Shown here piece by piece: positions 4,686-12,200 of a DNA stretch of 13,332 nt. Both the position numbers and the translations under genes were made by a program. Source of the stretch: Acidimicrobiaceae bacterium (GTDB lineage Bacteria > Actinomycetota > Acidimicrobiia > Acidimicrobiales > RAAP-2); contig PLXU01000171.1 in NCBI GenBank assembly GCA_003151555.1, positions 330 to 13,661 of the forward strand. Reading direction: 5' to 3'. Each line of letters begins with the position of its first letter. Position 1 is the stretch's first letter. A model generated the notes under the pieces. That model ran no database searches. It was not told the DNA's origin and worked only from the letters and a program-made list of their open reading frames with translations.

Positions 4686-6284
4686 GTGACCAACGACTCC
4701 TACGAGATTTGGAGCGAAGCCTTCAAGAAGTCCCGACTTCGCGAGGCCACGTTCGCCACGATGTCGGGCATTGCCTTGGACCCGGTGTACGGACCGAGCG
4801 ACGGGGAGTTCCCCGGGGTCTTTCCCTACACGAGGGGCCCCCACGCCTCGATGTACCGCTCCAAGCTCTGGACCATGCGCATGTTCGCCGGGTTCGGGCT
4901 GGCCACCGACACCAACGAGCGCTTCAAGGAGATCATCCGCGCCGGCGGCGACGGGTTGTCGACGGCCTTCGACATGCCGACCCTGCTGGGCTTGGACTCC
5001 GACGACCCCATGGCGTTGGGTGAGGTGGGCCGCTGCGGGGTGGCCATTGACTCGCTGGCCGACGTGCGCGATCTCTTCGCCGGCATTGACTTGGCCAAGA
5101 CCACCACTTCGATGACCATCAACTCGCCGGCGGCCGTGCTGTTGGCGATGTTCATTGCCCAGGCCGAGGAGACTGGGGTGGCGCGCGCCCAGTTGGGCGG
5201 TACCCTGCAGAACGATATTTTGAAGGAGTACCAGGCCCAGAAGGAGTTCGTGTTCCCGCCGCGGCCGTCGATGCGGCTGGTGAGTGACACGATGCGGTTC
5301 TGCGCCGCGGAGATGCCGCGTTGGCACGCGGTGTCGATCTCCGGGTACCACATTCGCGAAGCTGGCTCCACCGCGACCCAAGAGCTGGCTTTCACGCTCG
5401 CCAACGGCTTCGCCTACGTCGAGCAGGCCGTCGCCGCCGGTCTCCTCGTGGATGACTTCGCCCCCCGCCTCTCGTTCTTCTTCAACGCGCACCTCGACTT
5501 CTTCGAAGAGATCGGCAAGTATCGAGCCGCGCGGCGGCTGTGGGCCCGGTGGATGCGGGACCGCTACGGCGCGCAAGCCGAGCGGTCGTTGCAGCTGCGC
5601 TTCCATACCCAGACCGCCGGGGTGTCGCTCACTGCCCAGCAACCCGAGGTGAACCTGGTCCGCACCGCGATCGAAGCCCTCGCTGGCGTCCTGGGTGGCA
5701 CGCAGAGCCTTCACACCAACGCGATGGACGAGACGATGGCGCTCCCGACGGAGAAGGCGGCGCGGCTCGGGTTGCGTACCCAGCAGGTGCTCGCCTACGA
5801 GAACCGGGTCGCGAACGTCGCCGATCCGCTCGGCGGCTCGTGGTACGTCGAGGCGCTGACCGACGAGCTCGAGCGCCGCGCGAGCGCGCTGATCGCGCGT
5901 GTCGACGAGCTCGGCGGCGCGGTCGCCGCGATCGACTTCATCACCGCCGAGATCGACGAGTCGGCATGGAGCTACCAGGAGCGCTCCCGCACCGGTCAGG
6001 ACGTCGTCGTCGGCGTCAACCGGTACGTCGAGGAGGAGGCGCGCGTCGAGGGAATCCTGCGCGTCGACCCCGCCTCGGAGCGCGCGCAGCGCGAGCGCCT
6101 TGCCGCGTTCAAAGCCCGCCGCGACCACGACGCCGTCCTCGCCCACCTCGGCCGGCTGCAGGCCACCGCGCGCGGCGACGCCAACCTCCTCCCCGCGATC
6201 CGCGAGACCGCCCGCGCAGGCGCCACCGTCGGCGAGATCTGCCGCGCAATGCGCGAAGTGTTCGGAAGCCACCAGCCGCACTGA
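4686..6284 (+). CDS. icmA: B12-dependent acyl-CoA mutase large subunit, isobutyryl-CoA mutase type
   Basis: The 532-aa TIM-barrel subunit lacks the C-terminal B12-binding domain, so it needs a separate small subunit (IcmB-like), which is not in the window. It should catalyse the adenosylcobalamin-dependent isobutyryl-CoA/n-butyryl-CoA carbon-skeleton rearrangement, linking valine and butyrate metabolism. By my hand alignment to P. shermanii methylmalonyl-CoA mutase, Tyr89 is Phe67 (TMRMFAGF) and Arg207 is Gln185 (YQAQKEF), the pair known from isobutyryl-CoA mutase (F80/Q198). The active-site His244 equivalent is His222 (ISGYH). HTQTAGVSLTAQQP and GGTQSLHTNAMDE are typical of the family. GTG at 4686 follows GAAGGGAG (4674-4681). 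The frame is open upstream to TTG 4617 but without homology. Codon use shifts within the gene after about 5,300 (see findings). The mutase class is certain; the exact substrate is likely but not proven. Confidence 0.88.
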   Translation: MTNDSYEIWSEAFKKSRLREATFATMSGIALDPVYGPSDGEFPGVFPYTRGPHASMYRSKLWTMRMFAGFGLATDTNERFKEIIRAGGDGLSTAFDMPTLLGLDSDDPMALGEVGRCGVAIDSLADVRDLFAGIDLAKTTTSMTINSPAAVLLAMFIAQAEETGVARAQLGGTLQNDILKEYQAQKEFVFPPRPSMRLVSDTMRFCAAEMPRWHAVSISGYHIREAGSTATQELAFTLANGFAYVEQAVAAGLLVDDFAPRLSFFFNAHLDFFEEIGKYRAARRLWARWMRDRYGAQAERSLQLRFHTQTAGVSLTAQQPEVNLVRTAIEALAGVLGGTQSLHTNAMDETMALPTEKAARLGLRTQQVLAYENRVANVADPLGGSWYVEALTDELERRASALIARVDELGGAVAAIDFITAEIDESAWSYQERSRTGQDVVVGVNRYVEEEARVEGILRVDPASERAQRERLAAFKARRDHDAVLAHLGRLQATARGDANLLPAIRETARAGATVGEICRAMREVFGSHQPH

Positions 6285-6315
6285 AACCTGGGCGGACGAG
6301 CCATCGTGTCGCCGG

Positions 6316-6675
6316 TCATCCTCTGAGCATCTCCACGACGATGTCCGCGACCTGCGTCGGCGTCTTGCCGACCCGCACGCCGTGCACCTCGAGCGCCTCC
6401 GCCTTGGCGGCGGCCGTGCCGTGCGTGCCGGACACGATCGCTCCGGCGTGCCCCATCGTCTTGCCGGGCGGCGCCGTGAAGCCAGCAATGTGGGCCACGA
6501 CGGGTTTCGAGACGTGCTCGGCGATGTACTGGGCGGGCGCCTCCTCGGCGTCGCCGCCGATCTCGCCGGCCATCACGATCAGCTCGGTCTCGGGGTCGGC
6601 CTCGAACAGCGCGAGCACGTCGACGAAGCTCGAGCCGGGGACCGGGTCGCCGCCGATGCCGACGATCGACGAGTC
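6316..6675 (-). pseudogene. sucD: Succinyl-CoA synthetase alpha subunit, C-terminal remnant
   Basis: Reading leftwards on the minus strand, codons from about 6675 to the TGA at 6316 give SSIVGIGGDPVPGSSFVD, then IVMAGEIGGDAEEAPAQYI, KPVVAHIAGFTAPPGKTMGH and AGAIVSGTHGTAAAKAEAL. This is the second (ligase) domain of SucD, including the phospho-histidine in the MGHAGAI motif. A full SucD is about 290-300 aa with an N-terminal CoA-binding Rossmann domain. Here about 120 residues remain, and the sequence upstream of SSIVG has no SucD similarity, so the gene is cut at about 6,672-6,680. It cannot make a working synthetase subunit alone. It converges on the mutase gene with a 31-bp gap. The break could be a deletion, an element boundary or an assembly join. 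Confidence 0.85.
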
Positions 6676-8029
6676 GCACGGCACACGAGCGCTTGGTTCT
6701 AGCCGCCGCAAGTCGCCGCCGATGATTCCAGGCCGGCTGAGGGTTCGAGTCTCCTCGCCTGCTCCTTCGTTGTCGTACCTGGTCCACCACACGGTCCGCA
6801 GTCACAGCTATTTGCCGTGAACTCCGCGCGCTCCGCGCTGACTCGTCGGCCGCTCCGGGTGCACGCCGAGCTCTCCCCGGTCCGAACCAGGAACTGACTC
6901 CGGACGCACAGTCCGCTGACCGGTGCCACCGCGCAAGTCCCGCGGGAAGGCTGCCGCCCGATCCCATGTTCGCCTGTCGCGTGAATGACGCCAACAGCGA
7001 CGCATGATCGGGCCCGCACGCGCAGGCGCACCGATTAAACCGCACACCGACAGCAGCGACGGTGCGTCTTGGACTGCGAGCCAACGGGCGAGCGACCGAC
7101 GCTGGACGTCGATCACGAGATGGGGGTCGACTACGGCGCCGCCAGCCGGTGTCCTTCGAAAACGGCGCCGTACGGAGCGACCTCGACAATCGACCCGACG
7201 GTTGGCAGGAGTTCATCGAGGTCTGGCGCAAGGTCGATGAGCTAAGGAGAGGCAAGTCGGGATCGGGTCTTTCTCCCGCCCATAGGCCGCCTCCGGTGCG
7301 ATAGCGACTCGGGTAGCGAGGAGCCCTGTCGAGTTGTATCTCGCGACCTCGAGGCCCAGGGTCGGCGCGACTCGTGGGCCGGCCGCCAGAGTGCCCGTTG
7401 GCCTTCACGCTCCAGGTTCCCTGCGACCGCCAAGCCTGATTTTGAAGCGTCTACTCGCGACTGAAAACGGCCTCACACACGCAATGATGTACCCGGACTA
7501 TCTCGGCTTCGCAGCGTTCAGGCGCTTGATTCCCAGACCGCCGCCAAGTCCATGACGACCACCGCGTTTGGCCAGACACCCGCAGGTTCGGACTCGATCA
7601 AACCGTCCCAGGCTCCATTCGAATGCGGGCGCACCGCTCCCGTGCGTACCGGTTTGAACGTCGCGCAGTAGCACCCGGTGCAACCGGACACCGAAAAGCT
7701 GCGATCAGCAGGGCAAACGGCAGCCAAGACGGCGCGAATACCGCTGCGGGGATTCGAAGCCGCCCGACGGCCCCGGTTGATAGGCGTCTTCACTGCAACT
7801 GAGCGCACGCGAATCGCTGGCGGACGGCTCTGAACCGCTCGGAATCGAGGGTCGACTGTCGCGCACTGTCGCGCAGCGGCGGGATTAGCGCCGGACGGAC
7901 GGCGCCATCGGCGCGGTGCGGACGCAACGCCCCGCCGACCGCTGCGCATACGCCGGGCAAGAGTACGACTCCGATTCGCTCACGAGCGGACTCGAGCCCA
8001 GCGGCGATCGTGTAACCGTCCGCATCTAC
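6676..8029. other. Gene-poor, apparently decayed region
   Basis: I find no intact gene in about 1.35 kb. ORFs on both strands are short or have low-complexity Arg/Ala/Pro/Gly-rich translations typical of out-of-frame GC-rich DNA. One stretch reads more protein-like: plus strand about 7177-7250 gives LDNRPDGWQEFIEVWRKVDEL, possibly a piece of a dead gene, unidentified. An inverted repeat, TACGGCGCCG (7132-7141) and CGGCGCCGTA (7163-7172), lies just before it. A tRNA T-arm-like string at 6741-6755 does not fold into a tRNA. This looks like debris between insertion elements. Confidence 0.55.
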
Positions 8030-8176
8030 CGCCTTGAAGCTGTCGACGGAGCTCTCAGCCATCGCGTTATCGAACGCGTCGCCGACCGATCCGATCGACG
8101 CGAGCACGTCATGGTCGTCGAGGGTCTGGGTGTAGTCGAACGAGGTGTATTGCTTGGGCTCAACCGGTCGTCGCAA
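8030..8176 (-). pseudogene. IS3-family transposase (OrfB) remnant
   Basis: The minus strand reads QYTSFDYTQTLDDHDVLASI then GSVGDAFDNAMAESSVDSFK (about 8152-8033). This is the conserved DDE integrase-core block around the catalytic Glu of IS3-family OrfB, where the usual form is QYTS...SVGDxxDNAxAESF. The upstream part, which would hold the first two Asp residues, and the downstream tail after SFK do not match the family in this frame, so only about 40 codons survive. It is a dead relic. The change from the usual ESF to ESS also fits decay. Confidence 0.75.
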
Positions 8177-8245
8177 CGCGATGTTGACACGGCGATCGTA
8201 GCTCGGAGTGCGCGAGGACGTCGGTGGTCATCGGGGCTAGAGACG

Positions 8246-8269
8246 GTCTCGCCCGCCGGCGGGCGAGAC
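8246..8269. repeat. Perfect 24-bp palindrome
   Basis: GTCTCGCCCGCC (8246-8257) is followed directly by its exact reverse complement GGCGGGCGAGAC (8258-8269), with no spacer. It lies about 70 bp from the IS3 relic. It could be a relic of an element end, a bidirectional terminator fold or a protein-binding site; nothing nearby decides between these. Confidence 0.6.
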
Positions 8270-8467
8270 GTCGAGTCGTACCTCGAACTGACCCTTCACC
8301 ACGACCGAATCATCGCGCACCCGCGCGCACGACGCGCGGCCAAACGCCGCGTGAGGCCGGGCGACGCCACGCGGCCTCGCCGGCCTCCAGTGGGTCATGG
8401 ACCTAGCGTGTCCGGGACGGCGCTCCGCATCGGATGGCACATCGGCTGGTCCTGCCACGCTGTGTAG

Positions 8468-8570
8468 GTGCGCTGGGACGACCTCCAACTCCTACGGCTG
8501 ATCGACGAGCTCGAGACACACGACCGAGTCGGAGAGCTCATGAACGGCTACAGCCTGATCCAGGCGGCTA
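8468..8570 (+). pseudogene. Start of an unidentified gene, interrupted by the IS630-like element
   Basis: From GTG 8468 the frame reads MRWDDLQLLRLIDELETHDR followed by VGELMNGYSLIQAA. It then enters IS630 left-end sequence at 8571 and stops at 8591-8593. The translated piece is compositionally normal (amphipathic helices, W-D-D start) and resembles the N-terminal winged-helix-like opening of actinobacterial hypothetical proteins, although I cannot name a family. Its abrupt end at a TA dinucleotide, where the insertion sequence begins, argues that it was a real gene broken by transposition. No continuation is visible on the far side of the element. Confidence 0.45.
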
Positions 8571-9181
8571 GTGGGCCTTCTCGGATTGTTTGACCGGAAA
8601 CTTGCTGTTGGTGGCGAATTGGGATGTATCTCGACCTTGGAGGTGGTGATGCGTCCGCCGGAGGTGTTCGTCAGGCCGTTGTTGCATGAGGAGGCGTTGC
8701 GGCTGAAGCGGCTGGTGAAGCGTTCGAAGCATGCGTCGACGCGTGAGCGGGCGTCGAACGTGTTGGGCTCCAATGCGGGGAATTCGGCGTCGTCGATCGC
8801 GGCGAGCTGGCTGACCGACGATAACCATGTGCGCAAGGTGATCCACGAGTTCAACGAGCGCGGGTTCGACTCGCTGCGCCCTAATTACCGGGGCGGGCGA
8901 CCCCGCCGGATCACCTGCGATCAGCGCCAGCGGATCGTCAGCGTGGCCGGTGCCCGTCCCGACACCCAGGGGGTGCCGTTGACGCGCTGGTCGCTGCCGC
9001 GGCTTGCCGCGTACCTCGCCGAGCACGGCATCGTGGTCAGCCCGGCGCATCTCGGCAGGGTGCTGGCTGAGGCGAACCTGTCGTTCCAACGCACCAGGAC
9101 GTGGAAGGCGAGCCCCGACCCGGACTACGAGGCCAAGGCCGCGAGGGTGCTGGAGCTCAAACACGAGTGCCCTGAGGACGG
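8571..9181 (+). mobile_element. Truncated IS630-family insertion sequence (left part)
   Basis: The element's left end is placed at about 8571, just after TA (8569-8570), because IS630 elements insert at TA and the host-like frame stops being sensible there. About 78 bp of leader precede the transposase ATG, a normal distance. Transposase similarity ends at about 9181, so the catalytic DDE half and right end are missing. I found no matching right inverted repeat in the window. The element cannot move by itself. Confidence 0.6.
8649..9181 (+). pseudogene. IS630-family transposase, N-terminal half
   Basis: ATG 8649 has GGAGG (8639-8643) 5 nt upstream. The about 178 residues start MRPPEVFVRPLLHEEALRLK and contain a homeodomain-like helix-turn-helix region with the characteristic FNERGFDSLRPNYRGGRPRR, then a second winged-helix part (WSLPRLAAYLAEHGIVVSPA) and a linker to LKHECPEDG. 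In complete IS630 transposases that position is followed by the first catalytic Asp block (V-x-C-x-DE), which is absent here. The frame is open without a stop into the downstream R-M gene, so an in-frame chimera of 1,489 aa could be translated. DNA-binding parts remain and the catalytic core is lost. Confidence 0.8.
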
Positions 9182-9195
9182 TGATGGCTTCAGCC

Positions 9196-9273
9196 ATGAG
9201 TCGCACAGTAGTCATTGCTTCGGATACTTCTCTCGTGCCGACGGGCGAGACCACGCTGGTTGCGACGTTCTGA
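9196..9273 (+). other. Short ORF whose stop overlaps the R-M start (TGATG)
   Basis: ATG 9196 (or ATG 9184 in the same frame) opens a 25- or 29-codon ORF reading MSRTVVIASDTSLVPTGETT and ending LVATF. Its TGA (9271-9273) shares the A with the ATG of the R-M gene. TGATG overlaps are typical of translationally coupled operon genes, and the R-M gene has no Shine-Dalgarno of its own. The ORF may be the tail of a lost upstream gene, a regulatory leader peptide or chance. Similarity to a known protein is not evident. Confidence 0.3.
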
Positions 9274-12200
9274 TGCCCGTCACTCCGATCCCGAAGCAGC
9301 TCCAGGGCCTTGCCACCCTGCTTGACGAACAGAGCGGCCGCTACCGGGAGCTCAACGGGGCTCGGAATCTCGGGGAATACCTCGTCCGCCCGAGAACTCG
9401 CGAAGACGAGGAGCTACTCACGGAGCCGATTCTGGAGGCGATCATCGAGCGCGTGCTCGGATTCCCTCCCGACGCCTACTTCCCGCAGCTCGGGCGCAGC
9501 GGCCTGAAGCCAGATTTTACGCCCATCGACCTCGTCGCACACCGCTTCGTGCTGGACGCCAAGAGCTCGACCCAGGACCTGGGGTCTCATGAGCGCCAGA
9601 TCCGCGCGTACATCGATCAGCGCCACCTCGACTACGGCGTGCTGTTCAACCTGCGCGAGTTGCGGGTCTATCCGCGCGGCGCCATTGGCCACGATCCCGA
9701 GCTCTCGTTCGACGTTCGGCGGCTGTGGCAGGTTGCGCGCGGCGAGGCGCTCGATATCGATGAGATCGGTCGGTTCGAGGCCTTTGGCGGTTTCTTCGGA
9801 TATCGCGCGATGGGGCTCGAGGAAAAGATCAAGCTTGTCGCGGAGGTCGAGCCTTGGCGCGAGCGGGCTGGCGTTGGCGAGGCGCTCCAAATCGACCTTG
9901 AGTTCTTGGTCAGCCAGTTGCGGGCGCTCTCGCGGTTGTTGGCTGAGGATGCGGCCGCTCAGCGTGAGCGCCTCCTCGCCGACCTTGAGCTCAATCCTGA
10001 TCACGAGCAGCGGTTGCGGCTGGAGCTCGAGACACTCGCGCGGGAAATTGAGCCAAGCGTTGACATCGCTGGGCTGCCGGCGACCGTGGCTGGCTATCGA
10101 GCAGCCGACGGCATCGCTCGTCGCGCCTTCTCGCAGTACTTAATGCGCGTCTCACAGCTGGCGCTGACTCGCATCCTGCTCTACCGCTCCTGGGAGGACG
10201 CTGGCTTCGTCGAGGACTGTCTCTACGACGGTGGCTTCGAGCAAGTGTACGAGCGACTCGGTCGCAACCTGCAACGGGTGCTCGATGAGGCATTTCAGCG
10301 CGGCCGTGGGCGCTACCCCTGGCTGTTCGGCGAAGACAACAACTACGACTGGTTCCGGCCACGAGACGCGGCGCTCGCGGAGGTGCTCTACGCCCTCTTG
10401 CCCTTCCCGCTCGCGCGCCTCGGCGCAGACGTGCTCGGCGGACTGTACGAATCCTATGTCGATGAGATCGACCGCGATCGGCTTGGTCAGTTCTACACAC
10501 CCCGAGCCGTGGTTCGGTTCATGCTCGACCGCGCCGGGTTCGTCGGCCCCGAGGGGGTCTTCCGAATCGAGGGCGATGAGCGACATGAACGGATGATCTT
10601 CGACTTCGCCACCGGGTCGGGTGGCTTCCTGGTCGAGGCAGCGCGGCGCGTGATCGACGACGGCGACCTCGATCTTCGCGACGCGCGCGATCTGCACGAG
10701 GGTCTGCGCGCCATCGTGCGCGGCTTCCACGGTTGCGAGATCAGCCCGTTTCCTTACTACCTGACCGAGGTCAACCTGCTACTCCAGGTGTCGCGTCTGC
10801 TCGGGCGCTTACGGGAGGTGGGGGAGGAGACTAGAACCTTCACGCTTGGCGTCGTGCATACAGACTCACTGGGGGCGCGCCGTGGTCCGGATGAGAGTTT
10901 CGGCATGCTCGACCCGGCCCAGCGCGCAGACACCGCGCTACTCGCGTCCAACGAGCGCTACGGAATCGTGCCGCTCGACACTGCGAAGGAGCCGCGCTTC
11001 GCCGAGATCTGCAAGGACGAGGCGTTCGACTTGGTCGTCGGTAATCCACCGTACGTGTTCGAGTCGGGAAATAAGGTGCTTTTCGACCGTCTGCGTGCGC
11101 TTCCCGGGTGGCGTGGCGAGTACCACGGGAAGAGCGACTACCTCTACTACTTCCTGGCAATGGCGGCCGAGAAGGTCGCTCCGGGCGGGCGGCTCTGCGT
11201 CATCACACCCGCTGGCTGGATGAATGCGGGCAACGCAGACTGGCTGCGCGAGCGGATCGCGTCGAGCCTGCGCCTTGACGAGCTCTATCTCTTCGGCAGC
11301 ATGCGGCTGTTCGCGACCGAGCAGCAGGAGCGCGACGTACGCGTCGGGATGACGCCGCCGACGGTTGAGAGCGCAATCCTGTTGGCCACCAAGGGCCCAG
11401 CTCCCAAGAGGCACCGGATGCGCGTCGTGCTCCTCGAGGATCAGGCCGAGGCTGCCGTGGCGATCACTGGTGACACTGCGGCGCGGGTACCTCCCCGACA
11501 GGCGCTACTCGATGTGATGGCGGCGCGTGCGGCCGGTCGGGCCGGTCGTTCGAAGGGGATCCTCGTTCACGACGTTGCCCAGCAGGAGTTGCGGTCAACC
11601 CGACCGTGGCCGGTGAAACACGCCCCACGTGATGTCGCCGCTCGCGTTGTGGCACATCTTCAAGCGCGACTCGATGATCCGGGAAGCCCGCTGGAACGTC
11701 TCGCACAACGTTGGGATGTGTCTCAAGGCATACAAACGGGGGCGGACGCGTATTCGGCCCGCGTGCAGCGGCGGCTGCCTGAGGGTACCCGTTCGGAACT
11801 CGCCAACCGCGGTCACCGCACAGGCGACCCGATTCTCGAGCTTCCACCTGGCGCCGAGCTCAAAGCGCCGTGGCGCGATCACCCGCAGCTGCTCGCGCGC
11901 ACACCCGAGCCGCGTGCGCTGCTCTACGGTGCGATCGACGAGTCTGACTACGCGAGCCTCGTGTGGTTGCGCCGCGAGGACGATCCATCTCCCGAGGTCA
12001 TCGAGGCGCTTGAGCCCTGGCGCGAAGTGCTGCGCACGCGCGCGGAATTCGTCCGCAACTCGCGCCGCCGATGGTGGGAGACGGCCTGGCCGCGTGACCG
12101 TGGAACGCTCATGGGCCCTAAGGTCATTGCCCTGTACCGGACCGACCGCGGACGTTTCTCGCTCGACGAGCAGGGCGAATGGCAGCCCTCAATCAAGACC

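Noticed and set aside
4602..6488. A 600+ codon open frame on the minus strand opposite the mutase
   Set aside because: It is the antisense shadow of a high-GC gene: the translation is low-complexity and matches nothing, whereas the plus strand encodes a fully recognisable mutase.
6730..6770. T-arm-like GGTTCGAGTC, suggesting a tRNA end or attachment site
   Set aside because: The flanking T stem pairs at only about 3 of 5 positions and no acceptor, D or anticodon arm can be folded around it. Probably coincidence or a decayed fragment.
7132..7172. 10-bp inverted repeat TACGGCGCCG/CGGCGCCGTA as an insertion-sequence end
   Set aside because: The arms are only 21 bp apart with no ORF between or around them. 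It is more likely a chance fold in GC-rich decayed DNA.
8568..9254. 228-codon minus-strand ORF across the IS630 transposase
   Set aside because: It is an antisense shadow of the transposase frame with Arg/Pro/His-rich translation and no recognisable domain.
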